Both the position numbers and the translations under genes were made by a program. 64,000 nucleotides of DNA from Fodinicurvata sediminis DSM 21159 (GTDB taxonomy: Bacteria > Pseudomonadota > Alphaproteobacteria > Kiloniellales > DSM-21159): positions 496,001-560,000 of the forward strand of contig NZ_ATVH01000011.1 of NCBI RefSeq assembly GCF_000420625.1. The letters are read 5' to 3'. Position 1 is the stretch's first letter, and every line of letters starts with the position of its first letter. Below are positions 1 through 9,285 of the stretch, in pieces. The notes under the pieces are model-generated. The model was not told the origin of the DNA and ran no database searches. It was given only the letters and a program-made list of their open reading frames with translations.

Positions 1-1179
1 GTAAAGCTTGAAAGCGACCTCTCCGGAAAGAGGTTCTCGGTCTCCCAGGCGCCCCACTTCCTCTTCCAGCAACTTCAAGCCACGGCCAAGCGTGTCCTTG
101 AAGCGTGTCTCCTCAAGCTTGAGCGTTTCCTCGACCAGGGCCTGCGCACGAGACAGTTCCGGGAAGGCTCCCCCCATCTGATTGACGAGTGCCGGCACCA
201 GGCGCCAAAGCATTGGATCGTGTGCGCCCAGCATGTGAATATGGCGCATGGCCCGGCGCATGATGCGACGCAGCACATAGCCGCGCCCCTCCTTCGCAGG
301 CAGGACACCATCGGCAATCAGGAAGGAAGCAGCCCTAAGGTGATCCGCAATAACCCGGTGGGAAACGCCATAAGGCCCATCAGGCTCGGTGCCACTGGCC
401 TCGGCAGAAGCCTCAATCAACGAGCGCATCAGGTCGATATCGTAATTGTCGTGTTTGCCCTGAAGGACTGCGGCTATTCGCTCCAGACCCATTCCGGTAT
501 CGATCGAAGGTCTTGGCAGAGCGAGCCGCTCGCCTTCTCCCATCTGTTCGAATTGCATGAAGACGAGATTCCAGATCTCGATGAATCGGTCGCCATCTTC
601 ATCCGGACTTCCCGGCGGCCCACCCGGTATGCCTTCACCGTGGTCAAAGAATATTTCGGAACAGGGACCACAGGGGCCAGTATCCCCCATGGCCCAGAAG
701 TTATCTGATGTGGGAATCCGAATAATCCGGTCATCCGGCAAACCGGCTACACGTTTCCAGAGATCATAGGCCTCGTCATCCTCGTGATAGACAGTGGCCA
801 GAAGCCGGTCCTTGGGAAGCCCGAACTCTTTCGTCACCAATTCCCAGGCCAGCTCGATCGCGCGTTCCTTGAAGTAGTCGCCGAAAGAGAAATTCCCCAA
901 CATCTCGAAGAATGTATGATGCCGTGCGGTGTACCCGACATTCTCGAGGTCATTGTGCTTTCCGCCAGCACGCACGCATTTCTGTGAGGTCACGGCGCGT
1001 GAATAGGGCCGTGACTCCGCCCCGGTAAACACATTCTTGAACTGGACCATGCCGGCATTGGTGAACAGCAGGGTCGGATCGTTGCGTGGCACCAGCGGCG
1101 AAGAGGACACGATTTCATGTCCGTTTCGCTCGAAAAACTCGAGAAAGCGGCTGCGAATGTCGTTGGTTGTTATCGTCAT
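1..1179 (-). CDS. alaS: Alanyl-tRNA synthetase, N-terminal part (cut by window edge)
   Basis: Class II aminoacyl-tRNA synthetase that charges tRNA-Ala in the cytoplasm. The visible 393 residues are the catalytic core of a protein that is usually about 880 residues long; the editing and C-terminal domains lie beyond base 1. The N-terminus [20 protein letters not shown], the [12 protein letters not shown] stretch and the segment running through [13 protein letters not shown] to [14 protein letters not shown] are typical of AlaRS. The ATG at 1179 fits the usual N-terminus. It lies downstream of recA on the same strand, 214 bases away, an arrangement common in alphaproteobacteria. Identification is secure; only the truncation limits the entry. 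Confidence 0.97.
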   Translation of the reverse strand, partial: MTITTNDIRSRFLEFFERNGHEIVSSSPLVPRNDPTLLFTNAGMVQFKNVFTGAESRPYSRAVTSQKCVRAGGKHNDLENVGYTARHHTFFEMLGNFSFGDYFKERAIELAWELVTKEFGLPKDRLLATVYHEDDEAYDLWKRVAGLPDDRIIRIPTSDNFWAMGDTGPCGPCSEIFFDHGEGIPGGPPGSPDEDGDRFIEIWNLVFMQFEQMGEGERLALPRPSIDTGMGLERIAAVLQGKHDNYDIDLMRSLIEASAEASGTEPDGPYGVSHRVIADHLRAASFLIADGVLPAKEGRGYVLRRIMRRAMRHIHMLGAHDPMLWRLVPALVNQMGGAFPELSRAQALVEETLKLEETRFKDTLGRGLKLLEEEVGRLGDREPLSGEVAFKLY

Positions 1180-1367
1180 GACTGCCTGTTGGATACACGT
1201 ATGTTGTCTGCCGCAGATTTAAGGCGTCTGCAGTGCTTTACACAAGGCAGGATTTGGTAAGGCCCTGCCTGCAAGGCAATGCCTCACCAAGCAGCGCGCA
1301 GCCTGCCGGCAATCAGATCAAGTGAGCATTCCCGTTCCTGGGCGTAACAAGGTCTCGGGGGCACCCC

Positions 1368-1382
1368 TGTCCGGCACGGACA
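1368..1382 (-). terminator. Short hairpin just after recA (weak terminator candidate)
   Basis: A perfect six-base stem TGTCCG/CGGACA with a three-base loop lies 11 bases beyond the recA stop codon. No T-run follows on the minus strand, so it may only be a 3' end-stabilising hairpin. Nothing else was recognised in the alaS-recA gap. Confidence 0.3.
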
Positions 1383-1393
1383 GAGTAGATTGC

Positions 1394-2473
1394 TCATTCG
1401 CTGCTTTCCGCGTCATCGGCCTCGGCATTTCCTTCAGCCAGCATTGCATCCGAAACCATCCCGGCATTCGAGCGCACCGCATGCTGGATCGATTCCGCGA
1501 CATCCGGGTTTTCCTTCAGGAAGCGTCGCGCATTCTCACGCCCCTGCCCAATTCTCTGGCCTGAATGGGAAAACCATGCGCCGGACTTCTCGACCACACC
1601 AGCCTGGACTCCGAGATCCAGGATTTCTCCTGTCTTGGAAATGCCCTCGCCATACATGATGTCGAATTCGACCTGCCTGAAAGGCGGTGCCATCTTGTTC
1701 TTCACCACCTTCACACGGGTCTGGTTTCCGACGACGGTGTCCTTGTCCTTGATCGACCCGATACGGCGAATATCCAGCCTGACTGACGAGTAGAACTTCA
1801 GGGCATTGCCGCCCGTGGTGGTTTCGGGACTGCCAAACATGACACCGATCTTCATACGGATCTGGTTGATGAAGATCACCAGCGTGTTCGAGCGTGAGAT
1901 AGACGACGTAAGCTTGCGCAACGCCTGACTCATCAGCCGCGCCTGAAGACCTGGCATCTGGTCGCCCATATCTCCTTCCAGCTCGGCGCGCGGAACGAGG
2001 GCAGCCACGGAATCGATGACCAGGACATCCAGTCCACCGGAACGCACCAGGGTATCGGCAATCTCGAGCGCCTGTTCACCCGCATCAGGCTGGGCAATCA
2101 GCAGTTCCTCGATATCGACACCCACCTTCTTCGCATAACTCGGGTCCAGGGCATGTTCAGCATCCACGAAAGCGCAGGTTCCCCCCGCCTTCTGGGCTTC
2201 TGCAACGACGTGCAGCGCAAGTGTTGTCTTGCCTGAGGATTCCGGTCCGTAGATCTCGACGACACGTCCACGCGGCAGGCCGCCAATGCCCAGGGCAATG
2301 TCCAGCCCAAGCGAGCCGGTGGAAACGGATTCGGTCTCGACCACTTCACGTTGGCCGAGGCGCATGACGGAGCCCTTACCGAATGCCCTGTCGATCTGGG
2401 AAAGTGCGGCATCCAGTGCCTTGTTGCGATCGGAAGTTTCTTTGTTCACGAGTTCGAGCACCATTTCTGACAT
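1394..2473 (-). CDS. recA: Recombinase RecA
   Basis: ATP-dependent DNA strand-exchange protein and SOS co-protease. At 359 residues it has the usual length. The Walker A motif GPESSGKTT is at residues 76-84, the Walker B region [17 protein letters not shown] follows, and [26 protein letters not shown] is the classic L2/DNA-binding region. The C-terminus is acidic ([11 protein letters not shown]), as in most RecA proteins. A LexA-type box sits upstream at 2528-2542, so SOS control is likely. It lies between alaS and cckA, all on the minus strand. Confidence 0.98.
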   Translation of the reverse strand: MSEMVLELVNKETSDRNKALDAALSQIDRAFGKGSVMRLGQREVVETESVSTGSLGLDIALGIGGLPRGRVVEIYGPESSGKTTLALHVVAEAQKAGGTCAFVDAEHALDPSYAKKVGVDIEELLIAQPDAGEQALEIADTLVRSGGLDVLVIDSVAALVPRAELEGDMGDQMPGLQARLMSQALRKLTSSISRSNTLVIFINQIRMKIGVMFGSPETTTGGNALKFYSSVRLDIRRIGSIKDKDTVVGNQTRVKVVKNKMAPPFRQVEFDIMYGEGISKTGEILDLGVQAGVVEKSGAWFSHSGQRIGQGRENARRFLKENPDVAESIQHAVRSNAGMVSDAMLAEGNAEADDAESSE

Positions 2474-2527
2474 TGGAAGAGCTCCCCCCTTATCCCATGC
2501 ACGCGGAGTGGCTGCAATGGTCAGAAT

Positions 2528-2542
2528 GTACTTGCTATGTTC
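2528..2542 (-). promoter_or_regulatory. LexA (SOS) box upstream of recA
   Basis: Read on the minus strand the sequence is GAAC-N7-GTAC, one base away from the alphaproteobacterial LexA operator GAAC-N7-GAAC (equivalently GTTC-N7-GTTC). It lies 54 bases upstream of the recA start, where an SOS operator is expected. LexA itself is not in the window. Confidence 0.65.
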
Positions 2543-2585
2543 TCATTTGGCAAGAGAGGAGATCAAAAGGGGAACAAGCCACCTT

Positions 2586-4958
2586 TCAGCCCATGACTTC
2601 CTTCACCTTTCCGGCCAACTGCTTGAGACTGAAGGGCTTCGGCAGGAAATAGATGCCATCATCGCTGTCCATCTGCTCGCGGAAGGAATCCTCGGCATAG
2701 CCCGAAATGAAGATCACCTTCAATTCCGGAAAGATTTCACGTGCCTTGCGTACAAGCGACGGTCCATCCAGTTGAGGCATCACCACATCCGTGATCAGAA
2801 GATTGATGTTGCCTGGATCCTCTTCCGGATTATCGGGGGTGCCCTTCAGGATTTCCAGGGCCATCTCACCTGAACGTGCCTCGAGCACCTGATAGCCCTT
2901 GTTGCGCAAGGCCCGTGACGAGAAGGAACGGACAGCGTCTTCATCCTCAACCAACAGGATCGTCCCCCGCCCCGTAAGATCCCGTGAGGCCTGAGGATCG
3001 GCCTCCTCTGATTCTGGGCGCGTCTTGCTGTGCTGCGGCAGATAGATGGAAAAGCGCGTACCCTTGTTCAGATGGCTGTCCACGAAGATATAGCCGCCCG
3101 TCTGCTTGACGATGCCATAGACTGTCGAAAGTCCTAGTCCGGTTCCCTCGCCAACCTCCTTTGTCGAGAAGAACGGCTCGAAGATCCGGTTCAGGTTCTC
3201 CCGCGGAATGCCGGAGCCGGTATCCTCCACCTCTATCAACACATACCCACCGAGCGGAATGGTCTCGTTGCCAATGCGTCGGGCGCTCTCGAAATTGACA
3301 TTGCTTGTCCGAATGGAGAGACGGCCCCCATCCTGCATGGCATCGCGTGCATTGACCGCAAGATTGATAATCACCTGTTCAAGCTGGCCCTGGTCCGCCT
3401 TGACCGGCCCCAGATCCCGTCCGTGGACGACATTCAGGTCGATGCGCTCTCCAATCAGGCGCCTCAACAGATGTGAGATTTCCGCCAGGATGTCCGTCAC
3501 GTTCAACACCCTGGGCTGCAGGGTCTGCTGTCTGGAAAAGGCCAGCAGCTGGCGCACCAGGTTGGCGGCACGGTTAGCATTCTGCTTGATCTGCATGATG
3601 TCCACGAAAGACTGGTCGCCCGGCCGATGCCGCAAGAGCAACAGATCCGAGAAGCCAATCATGGCGGTCAGCAGATTGTTGAAGTCATGAGCTATGCCGC
3701 CGGCAAGCTGACCAACGGCCTGCATTTTCTGGGATTGCGCAAACTGTACCTCCAGGGCCTTCTGCTCGGTCGTGTCGATCATGTGCACGATCAGGCCGTC
3801 TTCGGCAGCCTCGCCGAAGCTTCGCAGTGTCAGGGAACAGCGCAATTCCCGGGCACAAGCCAACTGTACTTCGGCAAAAGATGAGCCTGCGGCCTCGGCG
3901 TCCGGCAGAAGCGCCTGTTCCACGGCGGCATTCACGCGCGCCTGCGATTCCGACGACACAAGGTCGGCCAGACCCTGTCCAACAGGGCTGCGTCCTGCAT
4001 CGTCAACCATATCCTGGAATGCCTGGTTGCACTCTGTGATGCGGCCATCCCGGCTCAGCAACGCAATGCCAACCGGTGCTTCATTGAACAAGCGCTGGAA
4101 GCGCTGCTCAGTCAGTTCCAGAGCCGCTTCCGTCTGCCGCTCTGCAGACAAGTGACGCACGACGGACCGGGTGCGCAATCCGCCTGCGCTTCCAGTGTCC
4201 TCGACTTGGTCCTGTATGATCAGGGCTGTGAAGCTGCTTCCATCTGCACAGAGAAGTTCGATTTCGCCTTCGCGTTGTTCATTCACGAACGGCAGGTACG
4301 CCAGATGCGGCAACTGATCCCGGGATGCCAGGACATCATGCAGGCGCAGGCTGTCTTGCGTGAACTCGCGAACGCTGCGCCCCAGCCACTTTGCCATGAC
4401 GCGATTGATATAGATGAACCGCCCTTCTCCATCCACGGAATAGAAGCCGATGGGCGCATGTTCCAACAGGTCGAAGAAGCGCTTGTGTTCATTGCGAAGG
4501 ATCGATTCCATCTGCCGGCGCGTCGTGATGTTGCGCATGGTCCAGAGGGATTCCCTGGCTCGGCCCAGGAAGGGAAAAGCGCTAATCCGGAACCACTGCA
4601 CGGCATTCTCGCCACCTTCTTCATCCGGCAGGGCGATCTCGGTTTCACCGTGCAGACCAGATTCCAGTTGCTGTTGAAGGCGCTCGACCTCGACACGCTC
4701 CTCCGCTGTGAAAAGCTGTCCCAAGACCCAATCCGGCAAGGTTTGACCCGCTTTCATGGGCAGGGCGTCACAGGCCGGATTGGACAGCAGAACCCGCTGG
4801 CCGCGACGCACAACCTGCATGGGATCTTCGACGGCCGCTGCGGCCGATTCAAACAGCTTCAGCCTGTACCTGACGTGCACATGCCGCCACAGCAAAACCG
4901 CGAATCCGAAAACCAGAGCGCCAAGCAGCCCCAGTTCGAGTACTCCCCCCAGAATCAT
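2586..4958 (-). CDS. cckA: Hybrid sensor histidine kinase CckA
   Basis: Membrane-bound hybrid kinase/phosphatase that feeds the ChpT-CtrA phosphorelay controlling cell cycle and motility. The 790 residues start with one hydrophobic segment (about 5-24), followed by PAS-like sensory regions (about 40-145, 155-270, 282-400). The HisKA domain has GQLAGGIAHDFNN with His424. The HATPase domain shows the N-box around Asn536 and GEGTGLGLSTVYGIV near 603-617. The C-terminal receiver has acceptor Asp724 in LLITDVVMPQLDG. The segment around MQAVGQLAGGIAHDFNNLL and RQLLAFSRQQTLQPR is characteristic of CckA. Its presumed target CtrA is encoded at 58777. It lies between recA and flhB. Confidence 0.93.
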   Translation of the reverse strand: MILGGVLELGLLGALVFGFAVLLWRHVHVRYRLKLFESAAAAVEDPMQVVRRGQRVLLSNPACDALPMKAGQTLPDWVLGQLFTAEERVEVERLQQQLESGLHGETEIALPDEEGGENAVQWFRISAFPFLGRARESLWTMRNITTRRQMESILRNEHKRFFDLLEHAPIGFYSVDGEGRFIYINRVMAKWLGRSVREFTQDSLRLHDVLASRDQLPHLAYLPFVNEQREGEIELLCADGSSFTALIIQDQVEDTGSAGGLRTRSVVRHLSAERQTEAALELTEQRFQRLFNEAPVGIALLSRDGRITECNQAFQDMVDDAGRSPVGQGLADLVSSESQARVNAAVEQALLPDAEAAGSSFAEVQLACARELRCSLTLRSFGEAAEDGLIVHMIDTTEQKALEVQFAQSQKMQAVGQLAGGIAHDFNNLLTAMIGFSDLLLLRHRPGDQSFVDIMQIKQNANRAANLVRQLLAFSRQQTLQPRVLNVTDILAEISHLLRRLIGERIDLNVVHGRDLGPVKADQGQLEQVIINLAVNARDAMQDGGRLSIRTSNVNFESARRIGNETIPLGGYVLIEVEDTGSGIPRENLNRIFEPFFSTKEVGEGTGLGLSTVYGIVKQTGGYIFVDSHLNKGTRFSIYLPQHSKTRPESEEADPQASRDLTGRGTILLVEDEDAVRSFSSRALRNKGYQVLEARSGEMALEILKGTPDNPEEDPGNINLLITDVVMPQLDGPSLVRKAREIFPELKVIFISGYAEDSFREQMDSDDGIYFLPKPFSLKQLAGKVKEVMG

Positions 4959-5043
4959 TGTCCCTGAATGCCCCTGCTCCCTAAGCGACCTCGAGTCTTG
5001 TTAGCACGGATCCCGGTCCTGCGCGAAACCCCCGGTTCATCTA

Positions 5044-6141
5044 TCAGGACTGCGTGTCCCCACTCCTACCGGAAATCTGTCCACGAATACGCATCACATA
5101 GCCGATGATCTCGGCGACCGCCTTGTAGTGCTCAGGAGGTATTTCCTCGTCGATCTCGACGGCATCATAAAGCGCACGAGCCAACGGCCGGTTCTCGACA
5201 AGGGGAACCTCGTTCTGTCGGGCAACCTCACGAATACGAAGGGCCACCTCGTCTATGCCCTTGGCCACAACGGTCGGAGCGTTCATCTCATCGGAATTGT
5301 ACTTCAAGGCGATGGAATAGTGAGTCGGGTTGGTAACCACGACATCGGCCGAGGGCACGGCAGCCATCATCCGGCGCTTGGCGCGTTCCATGCGGATTTG
5401 ACGAAGACGACTCTTGACCAGGGGATCCCCCTCGGACTGCTTGGTCTCGTCACGCACTTCCTGGCGCGTCATACGCATTTCCTGAATATGCTTGTAGCGC
5501 TGATAGGCAAAGTCCATGGCGGCGATCACCGTCATCACGGCCAGGACCGCGATCAGCAGGCGCAAGGATTCGGTTTGCAGATAGATCAGGATCTCCTGGG
5601 GCTGCAAATCGCTGAGATTGATGATCGTCTGACCTTCCGGCCAGATGACCGCCGTGATGATGCCCCCGATCAAGGCGATCTTGAGCACCCCCTTGAGGAA
5701 TTCCATCAATGCCCGTGTTCCGAAAATCTTCTTGAAGCCGGATACCAGTGACAGCTTCGAGAGTTTCGGCTTCAAGCTTTCGACCGAGAAGATCAGCCCG
5801 AACTGCAGGAAACCCGATGCCAGAGCCAGGACGATAAAGATCAGAAAGGGCAAGGAGAGCGTAATCGCGATTTCTTTCACGGTATCGTACATGAGGGTAC
5901 GGGCCGTGGCGCTTTCGACCATGAAATCCTGTGGCCGCTCTATGAAAGGCAGCAAGGCCAAGCCAATCCGGTTCACGATCCAGGGCGCCATGACACCCAA
6001 TACCAAGGCAAAACCCAGAATGATGAACCAGTGATTCATTTCCTGGGAGCGCGCCACCTGCCCCTTCTCGCGCGCATCCTTCAGCCGCTTGGGAGTCGGA
6101 TCTTCCGTTTTCTGGGCATCATCCTTCTGTTCTTCGGCCAT
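5044..6141 (-). CDS. flhB: Flagellar export gate protein FlhB
   Basis: Component of the flagellar type III export gate that switches secretion from rod/hook to filament substrates. The 365 residues contain about four membrane segments (35-65, 92-118, 148-167, 190-212) and a cytoplasmic domain with the autocleavage motif NPTH at 271-274. The N-terminus, with EDPTPKRLKDAREKGQVARS, is diagnostic. It is the last gene of the flgB-flgC-fliE-fliQ-fliR-flhB run; its start lies 15 bases after the fliR stop. A separate plus-strand gene at 8917 encodes only a homologue of the FlhB cytoplasmic domain. Confidence 0.97.
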   Translation of the reverse strand: MAEEQKDDAQKTEDPTPKRLKDAREKGQVARSQEMNHWFIILGFALVLGVMAPWIVNRIGLALLPFIERPQDFMVESATARTLMYDTVKEIAITLSLPFLIFIVLALASGFLQFGLIFSVESLKPKLSKLSLVSGFKKIFGTRALMEFLKGVLKIALIGGIITAVIWPEGQTIINLSDLQPQEILIYLQTESLRLLIAVLAVMTVIAAMDFAYQRYKHIQEMRMTRQEVRDETKQSEGDPLVKSRLRQIRMERAKRRMMAAVPSADVVVTNPTHYSIALKYNSDEMNAPTVVAKGIDEVALRIREVARQNEVPLVENRPLARALYDAVEIDEEIPPEHYKAVAEIIGYVMRIRGQISGRSGDTQS

Positions 6142-6156
6142 TTGCGTCTTCCCGAC

Positions 6157-6918
6157 CTATCCCCCCAGGAAAGAGAGGAAAGTATCCTCCATCTCTCCAA
6201 GGAAAAGCTGCATGATGATGGGCAGACTGAGCATCATGACCATCAACCCGAGGGTAATCTGCAACGGCAGGGCAATGAAGAAGACCTGCATCTGCGGCAT
6301 GAGCCGCGAGAGCAGGCCCAGTCCAACGTAGAAGAACATGGCAACAGCAATGAAGGGCGCCGACATCTTGACCGCCAGAACAAAGGTATCTGCCACCGTC
6401 CGTGCAACCATGTCTGCCATGTCACCCACTGGAACCACTTCTCCGGGGCGCATCACCTCATAGCTCGCAACGACAGCTTCGATCGCAAGATGATGAATCT
6501 CCAGGATAAAGATCAGCAGCAAAGCGGTTACGGTCAGAAAACCGCTGGCAATCGACGCCTGCTGGGCGCTGACTGGATCATTGACCAGGGCATTCGCCAT
6601 TGCGGAGGTCTGCGCCACCACCATACCGACCACATTGAGTGCGTTGATGAAAAGGCGCCCCAGGGTCCCCAGAAACACTCCGATCACGATTTCTCCGGCC
6701 AGCAGGACAAACAGCATCATTGGCGCAGCCGGCATGTCCGGAAGATTACCGGACAGCACCGGACTGACGACAAGCGTCACCATGAGGGCAAGAGCCAACC
6801 GGGTGCGCGTATTGATATAGGTCTCGCCAATTCCCGGCAGCAGGATAAAGGCGGAGCCAACACGGGCAAACACCAGCAGATAGGCGAAAACTCCAGCTGG
6901 CAGAAGCTCCTCAAGCAT
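6157..6918 (-). CDS. fliR: Flagellar export gate protein FliR
   Basis: Polytopic inner-membrane protein of the flagellar type III export gate, which forms the FliP-FliQ-FliR core. The 253 residues are almost entirely hydrophobic helices, with conserved stretches such as FARVGSAFILLPGIGE near the N-terminus and LPLQITLGLMVMMLSLP near the C-terminus. Length is normal. It begins five bases after the fliQ stop codon and is followed closely by flhB, so all three are almost certainly co-translated. Confidence 0.96.
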   Translation of the reverse strand: MLEELLPAGVFAYLLVFARVGSAFILLPGIGETYINTRTRLALALMVTLVVSPVLSGNLPDMPAAPMMLFVLLAGEIVIGVFLGTLGRLFINALNVVGMVVAQTSAMANALVNDPVSAQQASIASGFLTVTALLLIFILEIHHLAIEAVVASYEVMRPGEVVPVGDMADMVARTVADTFVLAVKMSAPFIAVAMFFYVGLGLLSRLMPQMQVFFIALPLQITLGLMVMMLSLPIIMQLFLGEMEDTFLSFLGG

Positions 6919-6923
6919 CCCGC

Positions 6924-7190
6924 TCAGCCAGACGCCACGATGTAGTCAACCAGTCCTTCGGTGAACTCGGTCAAGGTGCTCAACATGAATGGCAAAAACA
7001 GAATGATGGAAACGAAGATGGCCAGGATCTTCGGCACGAAGGACAGTGTCATTTCCTGCATCTGCGTCAAGGCCTGGAAGAGCGCAATCACCAGGCCCAC
7101 GGCCAGAGCGACCAGAAGAATTGGCCCCGAAACCTTCAGCATGACCCAAACAGCTTCACGGGTAACAGCTATGGCTTCGACAGCCTCCAT
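6924..7190 (-). CDS. fliQ: Flagellar export gate protein FliQ
   Basis: Small two-helix membrane protein (88 residues) of the export gate. The pattern AVWVMLKVSGPILLVALAVG followed by LFQALTQMQEMTLSFVPKI is the standard FliQ signature. It lies between fliE and fliR with short spacers, in the gene order usual for alphaproteobacterial flagellar clusters. Confidence 0.97.
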   Translation of the reverse strand: MEAVEAIAVTREAVWVMLKVSGPILLVALAVGLVIALFQALTQMQEMTLSFVPKILAIFVSIILFLPFMLSTLTEFTEGLVDYIVASG

Positions 7191-7211
7191 GATGCACCAA
7201 CCGAGCGAGTG

Positions 7212-7544
7212 TCAGATCGGCATGCGCAAGATGTCCTGATAGGCTTGCACAGCCTTGTCTCTTATCGACACCACGGTCTGCAGTGTCAACTCGGCCTTGC
7301 TGACCGCCATGACGACCTCGTTCATGTCGGCATTGCCCATGGTGGCCTTGTAGCTTTGCTCTTCGCCACCGCGCATGGTTTCGATGGCCCCTTCGGTCGC
7401 TTCCTTCAGCGCCTCAGTAAAATCACCGCCTTCACCGCTGCCACCGGATAGCGGCGTTGTCGTGCCGCTGTTACCTGTAGCCTTGCCGGCCACGCTGCCC
7501 AGCTGCGAATAGGCCGATACGGCTTCATTGAAACTGACCATCAT
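7212..7544 (-). CDS. fliE: Flagellar hook-basal body junction protein FliE
   Basis: Links the MS ring to the proximal rod and is the first rod substrate exported. The 110-residue protein has a Gly/Ser-rich N-terminal half and a conserved C-terminal half (NADMNEVVMAVSKAELTLQT then VQAYQDILRMPI), the typical FliE signature. Two consecutive ATG codons (7544 and 7541) could start it; both follow AAAGGGACAG. It follows flgC in the flgB operon. Confidence 0.95.
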   Translation of the reverse strand: MMVSFNEAVSAYSQLGSVAGKATGNSGTTTPLSGGSGEGGDFTEALKEATEGAIETMRGGEEQSYKATMGNADMNEVVMAVSKAELTLQTVVSIRDKAVQAYQDILRMPI

Positions 7545-7593
7545 CTGTCCCTTTCAGGTCCCGTCTGTCAGCCTTCCTGGCGTTCTTTGCGAG

Positions 7594-8001
7594 TTATCGC
7601 AGAAGGTTGATTGTCTGTTCCAGCATCCTGCGGGAACTTTGTTGCACGCGCAGATTGGCTTCGTAGCTGCGCTGGGCCTCGCGCATGTCCGTCAATTCAA
7701 TCAGGGAATTCACGTTTGGCAGAAGCACGTATCCGTCTTCATTGGCAGCCGGATGGCCAGGGTCGAAACGCTGACTGAATTCACTCTGATCAAGCGTGAT
7801 TCGGTCCACATTGACCGTTTCCGCGCCAATCTCTCGGTTCAGCACATTCTTGAAGTTGACCATCTTGCGCTGATAGGGCTCGCCGCCTGGCTCGGAGGCC
7901 GTTGAATCGGCATTGGCCAGGTTCTCGGCAATGATGCGCAGGCGCGTGCCCTGCGCTTTCATGCCGTCAGCCGAAATTGTCAGTGTATTGAAGAGATCCA
8001 T
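7594..8001 (-). CDS. flgC: Proximal rod protein FlgC
   Basis: Axial protein of the flagellar rod, exported by the type III apparatus. The 135 residues have the N-terminal axial motif (TLTISADGMKAQGTRLRIIA, then ENLANADST) and a C-terminal heptad region (SLIELTDMREAQRSYEANL) shared by rod and hook proteins. It follows flgB by 20 bases and precedes fliE. Confidence 0.96.
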   Translation of the reverse strand: MDLFNTLTISADGMKAQGTRLRIIAENLANADSTASEPGGEPYQRKMVNFKNVLNREIGAETVNVDRITLDQSEFSQRFDPGHPAANEDGYVLLPNVNSLIELTDMREAQRSYEANLRVQQSSRRMLEQTINLLR

Positions 8002-8021
8002 GGCTTTATCCGTTCCTGGTC

Positions 8022-8435
8022 CTATCTGGATCCGCCGCCACCGGCAGCCATCTTGAACATCTGCGTATATTTGGAATAGAGGTTGGTCACCGTGGAGTAG
8101 TGCATCTGGGTGTCCGCGATCTTGCCCAACTCGTCTTCGACCACCACGGAATTGCCCGAGGGCACCGTCTCATAACGGTCTCGCACCTCATCCTGTCGGA
8201 CCTTTCCCGGCCCTGGATCCCGCGTCCCGCTCATGTGTCCCGAATGCGTCGCTGTGGTCTGCATAAGCAGGTTTCGACCCTTCACCATGCGCTCGAAGGA
8301 GCCTTCCTTGAGATCCTGGCTCACGTAACCGGGCGTGTCCGCATTGGCTATGTTCTGTGACAGAACGGATTGCCGCTGGGACAGCCAGTCCATGCGCTTT
8401 GCGAAAACGTCAAAAAGTGCGAACTTGTCGCTCAT
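8022..8435 (-). CDS. flgB: Proximal rod protein FlgB
   Basis: First gene of the flgB-flgC-fliE-fliQ-fliR-flhB operon. The product (137 residues from ATG 8435) is a short axial rod protein with the N-terminal motif WLSQRQSVLSQNIANADTPG and a C-terminal helix that ends in KMAAGGGGSR. The reading frame stays open to 8483, but I prefer the ATG at 8435 because it is preceded by GGAAGAG and matches FlgB N-termini. A CtrA-like box lies about 55 bases upstream. Confidence 0.94.
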   Translation of the reverse strand: MSDKFALFDVFAKRMDWLSQRQSVLSQNIANADTPGYVSQDLKEGSFERMVKGRNLLMQTTATHSGHMSGTRDPGPGKVRQDEVRDRYETVPSGNSVVVEDELGKIADTQMHYSTVTNLYSKYTQMFKMAAGGGGSR

Positions 8436-8475
8436 CACGCTCTTCCGGGCAGAGTACAATCGATCAACCGCAGCG

Positions 8476-8491
8476 TGGCACAAGACTTGTT
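8476..8491 (+). promoter_or_regulatory. Weak sigma-54-like element upstream of csrA
   Basis: TGGCAC-N5-TTGT matches the -24 element exactly, but the -12 element lacks the near-invariant GC. It overlaps the CtrA-like box at 8490-8504. It is listed as a possibility only; the csrA start is 82 bases downstream. Confidence 0.3.
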
Positions 8492-8504
8492 AAGAAAGTG
8501 TAAA
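8490..8504 (-). promoter_or_regulatory. CtrA-like box between flgB and csrA
   Basis: On the minus strand the sequence is TTTA-CACTTTC-TTAA, one mismatch from the CtrA consensus TTAA-N7-TTAA. It sits about 55 bases upstream of flgB. The same TTTA-N7-TTAA form recurs upstream of cheY and fliI in this window, which strengthens the call. It could also affect the divergent csrA. Confidence 0.55.
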
Positions 8505-8572
8505 TGCTGTTACAAACGATTCAGGCTGGACTGCATACGATCTGATGGCCGGAACAGGAGCCTCACCCGCCG

Positions 8573-8812
8573 ATGCTGTATCTAACAAGAAAGATAGGTG
8601 AATCGGTCATCATTAATGACGACATCACAGTCACGGTCGTCGATATACGTGGGAAATCCATAAAACTCGGCTTCACCTTCCCCGCTGACGCAAGCGTCCT
8701 TCGCGAAGAGATTCACGAGCGTATCCAGGCCGAAAACAGGGCCTCTGCAAATGGCAGTGCAGCCCTGAGTCTGGAAGAAGAGGAAACAGCCAAGGACAGT
8801 GCAGAATCCTGA
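8573..8812 (+). CDS. csrA: Carbon storage regulator CsrA
   Basis: RNA-binding post-transcriptional regulator that binds GGA motifs in mRNA leaders; in several bacteria it represses flagellin translation and is antagonised by FliW. The 79 residues begin MLYLTRKIGESVIINDDITV with the key Arg6, and Arg44 is present in VLREEIHERIQAE. A polar tail of about 25 residues extends beyond the usual CsrA core. It is transcribed divergently from flgB. A FliW-like protein is encoded at 26892 in the same locus, so a CsrA-FliW switch acting on flagellin is plausible. Confidence 0.94.
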   Translation: MLYLTRKIGESVIINDDITVTVVDIRGKSIKLGFTFPADASVLREEIHERIQAENRASANGSAALSLEEEETAKDSAES

Positions 8813-8852
8813 CCCCAGCCGTCACGATAACTGCAGCCGCCTCAACACTTCC

Positions 8853-8860
8853 TTAACCAT
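8853..8860 (+). promoter_or_regulatory. CtrA half-site TTAACCAT upstream of the fhlB-fliO-fliP genes
   Basis: An exact TTAACCAT, a recognised CtrA half-site form, lies 56 bases upstream of the 8917 start. Identical half sites precede fliL and fliX at 50-57 bases, which argues against chance. Confidence 0.45.
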
Positions 8861-8916
8861 AAGGCTTCATTCTGCCGTCGTGGAGGCGCGCTCCACAAGA
8901 AACAGAATGAAAGACT

Positions 8917-9273
8917 GTGATGGCTAGGTCATCTTCGGAACGCCCCAATCACACCCCCGTCTCCTTGCAAGACAGCCAGCGAACGCTGGCCGTTGCTCTG
9001 GAAGGCGAAGCGGCTGAAACCACGCGCGTTGTTGCACGCGGCGAAGGCGTTTTGGCCGAACAGATACTCTCGCTAGCCTTCAGCCACGACATAAAGGTAC
9101 GGCAGGATGCAGCCTTGGCAGAAATCCTGGCTGCCCTTAAGCCTGAAAGCGAAATCCCTCCAGTCGCTTTGGCAGCGGTTGCGGAAATCCTCACCCGGCT
9201 TTATCAGGCAGACAGCAGCCTTGGACAAACGGCCACGAATCTGGACGTACAGGATATCCAGGGACAGGATTGA
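8917..9273 (+). CDS. Stand-alone FlhB C-terminal-like protein (FhlB/YlqH type)
   Basis: This 118-residue protein matches the cytoplasmic domain of FlhB/EscU-type export switches (LAVALEGEAAETTRVVARGE then AEQILSLAFSHDIKVRQDAA) but has no membrane segments and no NPTH autocleavage motif. Such FhlB-like proteins can partly substitute for the cleaved FlhB C-terminal fragment in some bacteria. GTG 8917 and ATG 8920 are adjacent alternative starts. It precedes fliO by 12 bases and fliP, so it travels with export-gate genes while full-length flhB is on the other strand. Confidence 0.8.
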   Translation: MMARSSSERPNHTPVSLQDSQRTLAVALEGEAAETTRVVARGEGVLAEQILSLAFSHDIKVRQDAALAEILAALKPESEIPPVALAAVAEILTRLYQADSSLGQTATNLDVQDIQGQD

Positions 9274-9285
9274 CGGGGGCAGGAC

